Shown: one piece after another, positions 34,596 to 42,528 of the stretch | Numbering within the stretch: position 1 is the stretch's first letter | How the letters are laid out: the number at the start of each line of letters is the position of its first letter | Assembly: GCA_964421245.1 (NCBI GenBank) | Contig: CAYQVW010000005.1 | Location: forward strand, 21,792-85,791 | DNA length: 64,000 nt | Reading direction: 5' to 3' | DNA from: CAYQVW01 sp964421245 | GTDB lineage: Bacteria > Margulisbacteria > WOR-1 > XYC2-FULL-46-14 | Position numbers and translations under genes: made by a program | Notes under the pieces: model-generated | What the model was told of the DNA's origin: nothing | The model's database searches: none | Seen by the model: the letters and a program-made list of their open reading frames with translations, nothing else

Positions 34596-36210
34596 TAAGT
34601 TAAATAAAAATTTAATTGCCGTTGTTGTTCTTACTGTTATTTGGATAATCATGCTGATTCTGGTTAATCCGATTGGTGATTTTCCGCTTAATGACGACTG
34701 GGCCTGGGGGAGGGATGTATATAATTTTTTAAATGAAGGAAGGATTAGTTTTACTGGTTGGGAGGGTATGACACTTATTGCCCAGATATTGTGGGGAGCC
34801 TTATTCTGTCTTCCGTTTGGTTTTTCTTTTACCGCTCTTAGGTTTTCAACCTTAGTTTTGGGGTTAGTTGGAGTATTGGCAACCTATTTTGTTTTTAGGG
34901 AGATAAAGGCAAGCACTATATTTTCCTTTTTGGCAGCTTGTGTCGTAATGTTTAACCCTATTTATTTTGAGCTCTCAAACACTTTTATGACTGATGTTCC
35001 TTTTTTTGCAGTTTCCATGCTCTCTCTATTATTCTTTCTAAAATGGATAGAGAAAGGTGGGAGGTTTGAATTAATCTTTTGTCTCTTTTTGGCGCTGGTT
35101 TCTATCTTTATACGTCAGATTGGGGTTGTTCTTTTGGCAGGCTTTGGCGTAGCCTTGTTATTAAAGAGAGGGGTTAATAGAAAAAATATTATTAGTGCAA
35201 TATTTTTGCCTGTTCTTGGGCTTGGGCTATTATTATTATATGAAACGATAATAAATTCAACAATTGGTTTGCCCTCCATCTATAGTTATAATGTGAAAGT
35301 ACTATTTACTAATGCAAAAAAGTCTTATCTGATTGTTTTGATGGGATTCATTAAAAACCTAATTGCAATGTTTATATATTTGGGTTTTTTTCTTTTTCCA
35401 GTTTTGTTGTTATCCTTTGTTTTTGTTTGGAAAAAAATAAAAAGATTTTTTTGGTGTATGGGAGGGATAATAATCTTATCCTGGTACTACCTTATTCCGA
35501 AATTTCCTCAATCAATGCCTTTGCTAGGAAATGTTTATTACAATTTTATTCTTGGTCCGTTGACTCTCAGGGATAGTTATTTTTTTTCAGGGGTCTCTTC
35601 TTATTATAATTTTCCGGATTTTTTAGGAACTTATACTTTATTGAATGGGATTATTGGTGGTGGAATTATAGCTTCTCTTTTTATTTATGCTATAAAGAAA
35701 AAAAATTGGTTAGCCTTAATGGCGATTTTTATTGTTTTTGCTTATTTTTTGCCTTTAGGATTAAGCTGGCTTTTTGATCGTTATCTGATATTTTTAATCC
35801 CTTTTGTGATGATTGTTGTGTACGAGAGCTTTAAGGACAAAATAAAATCTTTTTCTTTTCCACTATTTTTTTCTTTTTTGTTGTTGATATGCTTTGCTTT
35901 TTTGTCCGTGGTGGGTACTCATGATTACCTATCCTGGAACCGTGCTCGCTGGAAAGCACTTAATTATTTAACAGAAGATTTAAATATCTCTTACAAGGAG
36001 ATTGATGGTGGTTTTGAGTTTAATGGTTGGCATGGTTTTGATCCACACTATAAGCCACCAAAAGATAAGAGTTGGTGGTGGGTTTATGATGACAAATATG
36101 TTATTACCTTTGGACCATTACCTGGTTACACAAAAATGAAGACTTTTCAATTTAAAAGATGGTTTCCTCTTGGTTATGGTAATATATATATAGCAAAGAG
36201 AATAAAATGA
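34588..36210 (+). CDS. GT39/PMT-like membrane glycosyltransferase
   Basis: A 540-residue integral membrane protein with about 11 helices. The first extracytoplasmic loop has FPLNDDWAWGRDVYNFL, in the position of the catalytic acidic motif of GT-C enzymes. A C-terminal soluble part is rich in Trp, Tyr and Lys (GFDPHYKPPKDKSWWW). It overlaps the genes on both sides. Together with the GT2 enzyme next to it, which would make the lipid-linked sugar donor, it forms a plausible O-glycosylation unit. Confidence 0.78.
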   Translation: MFNKLNKNLIAVVVLTVIWIIMLILVNPIGDFPLNDDWAWGRDVYNFLNEGRISFTGWEGMTLIAQILWGALFCLPFGFSFTALRFSTLVLGLVGVLATYFVFREIKASTIFSFLAACVVMFNPIYFELSNTFMTDVPFFAVSMLSLLFFLKWIEKGGRFELIFCLFLALVSIFIRQIGVVLLAGFGVALLLKRGVNRKNIISAIFLPVLGLGLLLLYETIINSTIGLPSIYSYNVKVLFTNAKKSYLIVLMGFIKNLIAMFIYLGFFLFPVLLLSFVFVWKKIKRFFWCMGGIIILSWYYLIPKFPQSMPLLGNVYYNFILGPLTLRDSYFFSGVSSYYNFPDFLGTYTLLNGIIGGGIIASLFIYAIKKKNWLALMAIFIVFAYFLPLGLSWLFDRYLIFLIPFVMIVVYESFKDKIKSFSFPLFFSFLLLICFAFLSVVGTHDYLSWNRARWKALNYLTEDLNISYKEIDGGFEFNGWHGFDPHYKPPKDKSWWWVYDDKYVITFGPLPGYTKMKTFQFKRWFPLGYGNIYIAKRIK

Positions 36211-36929
36211 GTAAAAAAATTACTGTAATTATGCCGGCTTATAACGCCGAACGCACTTTAAGGCGGACATATGAGGATATTCCTCAAAACCTAGTTTCTT
36301 CTATTATATTGGGTGATGATTGTTCGCAGGACAATACTATCGAGATTGCAAGATCACTTGGTATCAAAGTTTTAAAAACTCCCCTAAATCTTGGTTATGG
36401 GGGAAACCAAAAAATGCTCTATAACGAAGCCTTAAGTGATGGAGCAGATATTGTTATTATGATCCACCCTGATTGGCAATATGATGCTACTAAAATTCCA
36501 GATTTGATAGATCCAATTATAAAAGGGGAAAAAGATGTAATGCTTGGTTCTCGGGTCTTAGGGGGGAAGAGGGGTACGCTGGCTGGGGGAATGCCATTAT
36601 ATAAGTATATTTCAAATAGATTTCTTACCCTTTGTGAGAATTTGACTTTGCGTTTGAAGCTTTCTGAGTATCATACTGGAATGAGGGCTTATAGTAGAAA
36701 GGTTTTAGAGACCATTCCCTACAATAAAAACTCGGATAATTTTGTTTTTGACACAGAGGTTTTGGCAGAAATTGCAGCGTCTCAATTCTCTGTAGGAGAG
36801 ATTCCAATCCCATGCCGCTATTTTAAAGAAGCGTCCTCGGTAAATTTTTTAAACAGCACGATTTATGGATTAGAAACACTTAAAGTTTGTCTTAAATATT
36901 TAGTTGACAAATCTTGCTATAAAAACTAA
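36207..36929 (+). CDS. family 2 glycosyltransferase, dolichyl/polyprenyl-phosphate mannose synthase-like
   Basis: A 240-residue GT-A enzyme. The nucleotide-sugar fold begins TVIMPAYNAERTL, with the DDCSQDNT loop and a DPM1-like HPDWQYD metal/donor region. There is no transmembrane anchor. The family makes polyprenyl-phosphate sugars, which GT-C enzymes such as the two upstream use as donors. The ATG overlaps the stop of the previous gene (ATGA). The promoter of the next gene lies inside its last codons. Confidence 0.9.
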   Translation: MSKKITVIMPAYNAERTLRRTYEDIPQNLVSSIILGDDCSQDNTIEIARSLGIKVLKTPLNLGYGGNQKMLYNEALSDGADIVIMIHPDWQYDATKIPDLIDPIIKGEKDVMLGSRVLGGKRGTLAGGMPLYKYISNRFLTLCENLTLRLKLSEYHTGMRAYSRKVLETIPYNKNSDNFVFDTEVLAEIAASQFSVGEIPIPCRYFKEASSVNFLNSTIYGLETLKVCLKYLVDKSCYKN

Positions 36930-36932
36930 AAT
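36904..36932 (+). promoter_or_regulatory. leaderless promoter of minor-pilin quartet 1
   Basis: TTGACA (36904-36909), 17-nt spacer, TAAAAT (36927-36932), 12 nt, ATG at 36945. It is embedded in the 3' end of the glycosyltransferase gene. Confidence 0.75.
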
Positions 36933-36944
36933 ACTCTCAATATA

Positions 36945-37499
36945 ATGAAAAAAGCCTTTTCAATAATAGAGCTTACCATTGTTGTTGTGTTGCTCTCCGT
37001 GATTTCTGTTTCGGTCTACCTCTCAATAGGAAATACGAATAGTCAAATACTAGATTTAGCAGCTACCCGTATGGCAGCGGATATTAGATATGCTCAGAAT
37101 CTAGCAATTGCAAGACGTGGGTGGTATGGGGTCCGCTTTTCTAGCTTTTTTAACTTTTATTATGTTTATGAGTTTGATTCTAGTCAGTGGTGGAGTGAAG
37201 ATGTTGTAATCAATCCGGCCAATCCTCCAAATCCATTGCAAATTGAGATTGATGAAATATATGATGGAGTTGCAATAACCGATATTCGTTGTAATGATTC
37301 TTTCTTTAACTACAAGTTAATCTTTAATCCAAGAGGAGAGCCTTATGGCTCTATTGCTGGTATCCCTTATCAATATACAAACGACAGTATAATAACCTTA
37401 ACATTTGCTCCGGCTGGTTGTGGTTCTGGTTGTTCTCCTCTTGATAGAGAGGTGCGTGTTGCACCATATAGCGGAAAGGTGTATTTTGTATATAACTAA
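36945..37499 (+). CDS. minor pilin, GspH/FimT-like (quartet 1)
   Basis: A 184-residue prepilin-like protein. The N-terminus is MKKAFSIIELTIVVVLLSVISV: the residue before F is Ala rather than Gly, and the helix keeps the Glu at position 5. The next part has RMAADIRYAQNLAIAR, typical of GspH/FimT pseudopilins, followed by a beta-rich globular domain. It is the first of four minor pilins (H, I/V, J/W, K/X-like) that prime fibre assembly and form its tip. Confidence 0.85.
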   Translation: MKKAFSIIELTIVVVLLSVISVSVYLSIGNTNSQILDLAATRMAADIRYAQNLAIARRGWYGVRFSSFFNFYYVYEFDSSQWWSEDVVINPANPPNPLQIEIDEIYDGVAITDIRCNDSFFNYKLIFNPRGEPYGSIAGIPYQYTNDSIITLTFAPAGCGSGCSPLDREVRVAPYSGKVYFVYN

Positions 37500-37500
37500 T

Positions 37501-37899
37501 ATGAAAACAAAAAAAGGTTTTACATTAATTGAGCTAGTAGTTAGCATGATTGTGATTGGTATTGCCTTCTATGGATTAATGAGTGTTTTGAGTGATATTA
37601 CTATAAAAAATACTTCTGGTCAGGAGATATTGAAAGCCGGATTTTTAGCCGAAGAAGTTATGGAAAAGATCTTGGTGAAGGGGAAAGATTTTGATACTGA
37701 TATTGTGGATGTTTCGTCCCAAAACTTCTCTTCTCCTTTTTCTGGTTATTCTTATGTTGTTGATGTTGAATATGTTAATCCGTATGATTTAAATCTATCG
37801 ACTTCCGAAGCAACGGATTATAAACGAATCGAAGTTACTGTAACTGGGGACAGTGCTGGTTTCCCAATTAAGCTTATTACTATCAAGGCAAATATATGA
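37501..37899 (+). CDS. minor pilin, GspI/PilV-like (quartet 1)
   Basis: A 132-residue prepilin: MKTKKG then FTLIELVVSMIVIGIAFYGLM, with Glu at position 5. A short domain with ILKAGFLAEEVMEKIL follows, as in GspI/PilV proteins (xLAxExMExxL). The frame is open further upstream within the previous gene, but only the ATG at 37501 puts the prepilin leader at the N-terminus. Starts 1 nt after the previous stop. Confidence 0.88.
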   Translation: MKTKKGFTLIELVVSMIVIGIAFYGLMSVLSDITIKNTSGQEILKAGFLAEEVMEKILVKGKDFDTDIVDVSSQNFSSPFSGYSYVVDVEYVNPYDLNLSTSEATDYKRIEVTVTGDSAGFPIKLITIKANI

Positions 37900-38384
37900 G
37901 AAAAAGAAGGGGATTTACCTTAATTGAGATAATTATAACAATTGTGGTTTTATCTATTATCAGTACTCTTTTTGCTGCATATATTAGAACCGGCATAGAT
38001 GTTTGGTTAAGATTGCGTGCAGAAAACATGTTGCAAGCAGAAGGAAGAACGGCTGCGTCACATATACTTGAAAACATGAGAGGAATGCAGGGGAGAGCGA
38101 GTATTACAGTTATGACAACTTCTGAAGTTGAGTTTTTTGATGGAGATGGAGTAACGCATAATTATCAGATTGCTCAATCAGGGTCGGATTATCTCCTAAA
38201 TTATAATGGTGTTTTTCTTACGAGCTATTTAGCACCCGCTGGCTTACAATTTGTATATTTAGATCACGATGGTAATCAGGTTTTTTCTGCCAGTGCTGTT
38301 GAGGCAATTCGTTTTAGATTATTATTGCGCTATGGGGAAGATCCCTTTAGCATTGAGACGGCATGTCGGTTAAGGATTTTATAA
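37896..38384 (+). CDS. minor pilin, GspJ/PilW-like (quartet 1)
   Basis: A 162-residue prepilin: MRKRRG then FTLIEIIITIVVLSIIST, with Glu at position 5, followed by DVWLRLRAENMLQAEGRTAASHILENMR, the pattern of GspJ/PilW. The start overlaps the previous stop (ATGA). The third member of the first minor-pilin quartet. Confidence 0.88.
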   Translation: MRKRRGFTLIEIIITIVVLSIISTLFAAYIRTGIDVWLRLRAENMLQAEGRTAASHILENMRGMQGRASITVMTTSEVEFFDGDGVTHNYQIAQSGSDYLLNYNGVFLTSYLAPAGLQFVYLDHDGNQVFSASAVEAIRFRLLLRYGEDPFSIETACRLRIL

Positions 38385-39415
38385 TGAGAAGAATAAATAA
38401 AAAGGGTTTTGTATTAGTCGTTTCTATCTATGTAATGGTCATTTTTGCCGTATTGGGGATAACTCTTTCGGCTTTTATTTCAGGAGAAGCGACTGGTAAT
38501 TCTTTATTTGTAAATGGTCTTAAGGCTTTACATGTTACAGAGGGGGGAGCTGAGTACGCAATTCTTACTGATTTGGCTAATGATTTTGACTGGTCAGATA
38601 ACGATGGAGATAGCCACTTGGGGGTTGATTTGGGGGAGGGGGAATTTGATGTTTGGATTGCAAGTTCAAGCCCGGAGAGTGCCTCCATTAGTTCAACTGG
38701 ATATGTTAATCGTGGTAATCTTTTTTCAGAGGTTAGAAGGCAAGCGGTGGTTGAGATACAAAGGTTCTATGAACCTGTGTTAAATAACCTAATGTATATC
38801 AGTGGCAGGATTAATATGAATCATGCAACAGGTCTTGCTAGTGGAGCTCCGTTAGTATCTGGATCGGATATTGTCACAGGAGAGGTGGTTGTTGATGGCG
38901 GGATTGTGGAATATGAATCCATTGTTATGCCAACTGTCGATTGGAATGCATATAAGAGCTTGGCCGTGTCACAGGGTAATTATTATGGGGGTGACCTGGA
39001 TATATCTCAATCTCAAACTATGAGTGGGGTTTATTATGTTGAGGGGAATGTTTCAATGGATAACTATGTAACCATCAATGGGTCTCTAATTGTGGGGGGG
39101 AATGTAAACATGAACCAGGTTACGGGGCTTTATATTACTCCAGAGGTATCTGGTCATCCGGCTATGATAGTCGGTGGAAATATAAATGCCACGCAGATTG
39201 ATGATGGTTATATTACCGGTCTGGTTTATACTGGTGGAAATATAACCATGAATAACTGTAATCAAATGACAATTGTTGGGGCGTTGTTGTCTGGTGGACG
39301 TGTTAGTGAGGTTAATGCAAGTAGCATTACTCTGCTATACGATCCACTTGTTAGGCAGACTGCTTTTATTGGATCTGGCTCTGATATTTCGATAACGAAA
39401 TGGACAAATATTTAG
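38384..39415 (+). CDS. PilX/GspK-like minor pilin with beta-solenoid C-terminus (quartet 1)
   Basis: A 343-residue protein: MRRINKKG then FVLVVSIYVMVIFAVLGITL. It lacks the Glu at position 5, as usual for GspK/PilX tip subunits. The segment LKALHVTEGGAEYAI is typical of PilX N-terminal domains. The last 170 residues form glycine/asparagine-rich repeats (VGGNVNMNQ, VGGNINATQ, TGGNITMNN) that suggest a small beta-solenoid like DUF7305. The ATG overlaps the previous stop (TAATG). It probably sits at the fibre tip. Confidence 0.85.
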   Translation: MRRINKKGFVLVVSIYVMVIFAVLGITLSAFISGEATGNSLFVNGLKALHVTEGGAEYAILTDLANDFDWSDNDGDSHLGVDLGEGEFDVWIASSSPESASISSTGYVNRGNLFSEVRRQAVVEIQRFYEPVLNNLMYISGRINMNHATGLASGAPLVSGSDIVTGEVVVDGGIVEYESIVMPTVDWNAYKSLAVSQGNYYGGDLDISQSQTMSGVYYVEGNVSMDNYVTINGSLIVGGNVNMNQVTGLYITPEVSGHPAMIVGGNINATQIDDGYITGLVYTGGNITMNNCNQMTIVGALLSGGRVSEVNASSITLLYDPLVRQTAFIGSGSDISITKWTNI

Positions 39416-39444
39416 TTGACAAGGGGGGGCTATCAGTCTAGAAT
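39416..39444 (+). promoter_or_regulatory. leaderless promoter of minor-pilin quartet 2
   Basis: TTGACA (39416-39421), 17-nt spacer, TAGAAT (39439-39444), 7 nt, ATG at 39452. Transcription should begin at or next to the A of the ATG. The TTGACA starts right after the last base of the previous stop codon. Confidence 0.8.
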
Positions 39445-39451
39445 AATGCAA

Positions 39452-40012
39452 ATGCAAAAAAAAGGATTTACATTAATAGAATTAGTTATAACTATTGTAG
39501 TGCTTGCTGTTATAGCTACAACTTTTTTTCTTCGCCACCAAGATAATGATGGAATAAAGGTTTTTAATGCTGCAGAAAGAGTAGCTGCAGACATACGTTA
39601 TATGCGATCTTTAGCCATAAGCGAGAGTAGATATTTTGGTGTGCAGTTTTCATACTATGCTGGCCCAGGTGGGATTGCTTCTTTTCTGGTCTACATAGAT
39701 GACAGTGGCAATCTAGCTTATTATACCGATCCAACCCATAATACCGGTAACTCTGGCATCTGTCTTCTAACATCTAGCGATTTAGGCGGTGTAGCCTTTG
39801 GTCCTAATGCAGTAGATGGCACCATGTACTACTTTATCGTTTTTGATCATGAAGGAAAGCCGATGGTTGGTCAAAATTCGGGTTTTAAGATAATTAACTT
39901 AGTTCCTTTGCCAGATGTTTATTCGATCGTGTTTAATAAGGGTAGCAGTTATAAACAGGTCAGGATAAAACCAAATACAGGAGAGGTGAGAGTTAGAGAT
40001 TATGCACCATAA
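39452..40012 (+). CDS. minor pilin, GspH/FimT-like (quartet 2)
   Basis: A 186-residue prepilin: MQKKG then FTLIELVITIVVLAVIATTFF, with Glu at position 5, then RVAADIRYMRSLAIS as in GspH/FimT. The start at 39452 follows from the promoter: an ATG at 39446 would be only 1 nt after the -10, and a longer frame from 39416 begins inside the -35. It opens the second H-V-W-X quartet and is paralogous to the protein at 36945. Confidence 0.87.
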   Translation: MQKKGFTLIELVITIVVLAVIATTFFLRHQDNDGIKVFNAAERVAADIRYMRSLAISESRYFGVQFSYYAGPGGIASFLVYIDDSGNLAYYTDPTHNTGNSGICLLTSSDLGGVAFGPNAVDGTMYYFIVFDHEGKPMVGQNSGFKIINLVPLPDVYSIVFNKGSSYKQVRIKPNTGEVRVRDYAP

Positions 40013-40511
40013 CAACAGGAAAGGGGTAACATTAATTGAATTAGTTATAGCAATGTTGGTGATTAGTATTTCCGTACTAACATTGATTAATGTGTTTTCC
40101 TTTGTGGCATCAAAGACTATTGAACAAGATGATGCGGTTCTGGCCGCCTTTCTTGCCCAAGGTAAAATGGAAGAATATCTTGCTAAAGGAATTAACTCAA
40201 TTAACACAATTCCTAATCCTTGGCCCAATCCTTGGCCATCCTTTAGTCGTAATAATGGTCCGCCTTCTGATCCAGTTTTTGATTATGGTGGACAGTTTGG
40301 TAATATTGTTGAAAGTTTTCAATACAAAGTGGAGGTCAGTTTTTTGGACAAGTTCAGCAATCCTCTTTCTCCTGGGACTCCGGACCTTTATCCTGAAACT
40401 TTGCATGAGATGAGACTGCTAACGGTGACCGTTCAAAAAATTGATGTAGCAGGGGTTATTGTTCCCATTAATACGTTCTCTTGTATATATCCATCGAGGT
40501 TATTGGAATGA
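40002..40511 (+). CDS. minor pilin, GspI/PilV-like (quartet 2)
   Basis: A 169-residue prepilin: MHHNNRKG then VTLIELVIAMLVISISVLTL, with Glu at position 5, then AAFLAQGKMEEYLAKG, the GspI/PilV pattern. The region after it is rich in Pro, Asn and Trp. It overlaps the previous gene by 11 nt. It is the counterpart of the protein at 37501. Confidence 0.87.
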   Translation: MHHNNRKGVTLIELVIAMLVISISVLTLINVFSFVASKTIEQDDAVLAAFLAQGKMEEYLAKGINSINTIPNPWPNPWPSFSRNNGPPSDPVFDYGGQFGNIVESFQYKVEVSFLDKFSNPLSPGTPDLYPETLHEMRLLTVTVQKIDVAGVIVPINTFSCIYPSRLLE

Positions 40512-41191
40512 GAAAAAGAGCTATAACTCTAATAGAAATGGTTATTGTTATTACCATCGTTGCAATTGGGGCTGGTATCTTTATGGCCCTCATTACAAAG
40601 TCCATTGATATATTTGTTCTTTACAAGGATTACAATGCCGCTCAGATGAAAGCGGTAAGGACTATGAATAAAATTTCAACCCAAATTAGAAAAGCTAAAC
40701 GAATTGATACAGTGTATCTTATTAATCCAGACAGTATGCAATTTAGGGTTGATGAACCTGAGGGAGCGGGGGGGCTGATGGAAGTTCTCCAAAATATGGT
40801 TGGTTTTTTTGTTATTCCGAAACCTCAAAACTTTGCTTTGTTTTTCTATGATTGGCATGCTACGGGGAAGGTCCCTTCTCCCGGGACTCCATATGGTGCG
40901 AGTTTCTTAAGTGATCCTGCTAATTTGTATTTTGATGGTTCTAACACTTTTGTTAAATTTAAACTTGCCAATATTAAATATCCAAATATTTTTCAGTTTT
41001 TAGGGGTTAGTAGAAATAATCCTGCCAATGCAGCAGAAATAATGCCTGGTAATGTATCTGATTTTCAAGATCCTAATCATCCCGGCCAGAATTCTGCAAG
41101 ATTAGTTAGGATTGTAATGGATGTAGAAGAAGGAGATGAGACTTTTACTTTAGGAAGTGTAGTTAGGATAAGGAGGAATAATTTATATTGA
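40508..41191 (+). CDS. minor pilin, GspJ/PilW-like (quartet 2)
   Basis: A 227-residue prepilin-like protein: MRKRA then ITLIEMVIVITIVAIGAGIFMALI, with Glu at position 5; the residue before the cleavage site is Ala. The segment MKAVRTMNKISTQIRKAKRI matches GspJ/PilW. The ATG at 40508 overlaps the previous stop (ATGA) and places the leader at the N-terminus. Counterpart of the protein at 37896. Confidence 0.86.
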   Translation: MRKRAITLIEMVIVITIVAIGAGIFMALITKSIDIFVLYKDYNAAQMKAVRTMNKISTQIRKAKRIDTVYLINPDSMQFRVDEPEGAGGLMEVLQNMVGFFVIPKPQNFALFFYDWHATGKVPSPGTPYGASFLSDPANLYFDGSNTFVKFKLANIKYPNIFQFLGVSRNNPANAAEIMPGNVSDFQDPNHPGQNSARLVRIVMDVEEGDETFTLGSVVRIRRNNLY

Positions 41192-42516
41192 TTAATAAGA
41201 CAAAAGGAATGTCTTTGATAGCAGCCATTTTTGTAATGGTGATTTTTCTGTTGTTGGGGACTACTTTAATTTCAATATTATCCGGGGATGTTATTTCCGC
41301 TGGAAAGCAACTCTATCATACAAAGGCTTTTTATGCTGCTGAGGCAGGGATAGAGTATACCATGAGTCGTCTTTTGAGAAATGATTATGATTGGGCGGAT
41401 AATAATTTTACTGGAATGGGTATGCCTTTTGCTGATACCGATAAAGGCTATCCACCAAGTACCACTCCTCCATATCCTTCCTATACTGGTAGCGCAAGAA
41501 TCAATATGGTCAGCCGAGATATAGATGGAGCCGATTTTACCACTCGTGTTACTAATGCTCACGAAGGAAGATCTGGAATCAAGGATACTCATTGGCCTAT
41601 GACCTGGCTTTGGTCAGAATGCATATTACAATCAAATGGGAAAGCTTCTTTAAATGCGCATGCCTCTTTAACCCAAAGGGTAGAACGATACCTTTGTCCA
41701 ACCCTAAATTATTCTATGGCGACACCAATGGGTCCGATTAATTTAATGTTTACTGGGGGGGGTGTTATGGCAATAAACTATTCACACCCGAGCACTGCAA
41801 AAGTAATATCTGGTACTACTATTAGCTATGGTGGAGTAGTAGGCGGAGTTAAAGTAGATTATCCTAACGATTTTCCAAGTGTTGGTCCACAGTGGTACCC
41901 TCTTAAACTTGAACCAAGTGATTACAAAAAGTTTGCTAAAATGGTAGTTCCTCATGACACAGAATTAATAGCTCCTTATTATGAAGGCCTTATTTATTGT
42001 GAAGGAACTTTGCACATTGGTAGCAATACTGCACCGATTAAGGCTTGGAGAACTGTAATAGATGGTTCAATCATAGCCGAGGGGGATATAATTATTCACG
42101 ATCAGGTTCAAGTACAAATCAATGCTAACCCCGATTCTTTTTTACCAGATGCCTATTTACCCGCAATGGTTGCAGAAAACAATATTTATAGTGATGGGCT
42201 GGGAATAGAGACGTTGGAAGTTACTGGGCTAGTATATGCAGGTGGAGATAAAATTGATCTAAAAAATTGGAATAATACAAATGTTAATAGATTCGATTAT
42301 AGAGGGACTATTACCGTAAATGGTATGGTTTATTGTGAAAAGGAGATTAAGCTTGATACTAGTGTAATAAATCTTAATTATCTTCCTGCAGTTCGACTAA
42401 CTTATGGGGTTAGAGATACGGAACCGACTAATATGAATCAATTTAACAGCTATGGTACTGTTAATAATGAATTACGTAAATTGGCTTTTAATGAAAGTTT
42501 GATGCATTCTAATTAA
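41188..42516 (+). CDS. PilX/GspK-like minor pilin with beta-solenoid C-terminus (quartet 2)
   Basis: A 442-residue protein: NKTKG then MSLIAAIFVMVIFLLLGTTLI, no Glu at position 5, followed by TKAFYAAEAGIEYTMSRLL, the PilX N-terminal signature. The C-terminal half has repeated short strands (YEGLIYCEGTLHIG, TVIDGSIIAEGDIIIHD) resembling the DUF7305 fold. The apparent start is TTG at 41188, overlapping the previous stop; an ATG six codons later would lose the prepilin leader. Counterpart of the protein at 38384 and about 100 residues longer. Confidence 0.83.
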   Translation: MINKTKGMSLIAAIFVMVIFLLLGTTLISILSGDVISAGKQLYHTKAFYAAEAGIEYTMSRLLRNDYDWADNNFTGMGMPFADTDKGYPPSTTPPYPSYTGSARINMVSRDIDGADFTTRVTNAHEGRSGIKDTHWPMTWLWSECILQSNGKASLNAHASLTQRVERYLCPTLNYSMATPMGPINLMFTGGGVMAINYSHPSTAKVISGTTISYGGVVGGVKVDYPNDFPSVGPQWYPLKLEPSDYKKFAKMVVPHDTELIAPYYEGLIYCEGTLHIGSNTAPIKAWRTVIDGSIIAEGDIIIHDQVQVQINANPDSFLPDAYLPAMVAENNIYSDGLGIETLEVTGLVYAGGDKIDLKNWNNTNVNRFDYRGTITVNGMVYCEKEIKLDTSVINLNYLPAVRLTYGVRDTEPTNMNQFNSYGTVNNELRKLAFNESLMHSN

Positions 42517-42528
42517 AGAGGTAATAAA

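Noticed and set aside
39416..39451. Start of the quartet 2 GspH-like gene at 39416 or 39446
   Set aside because: 39416 is the first base of the -35 TTGACA, and 39446 is 1 nt from the -10. The ATG at 39452 gives a standard prepilin leader.
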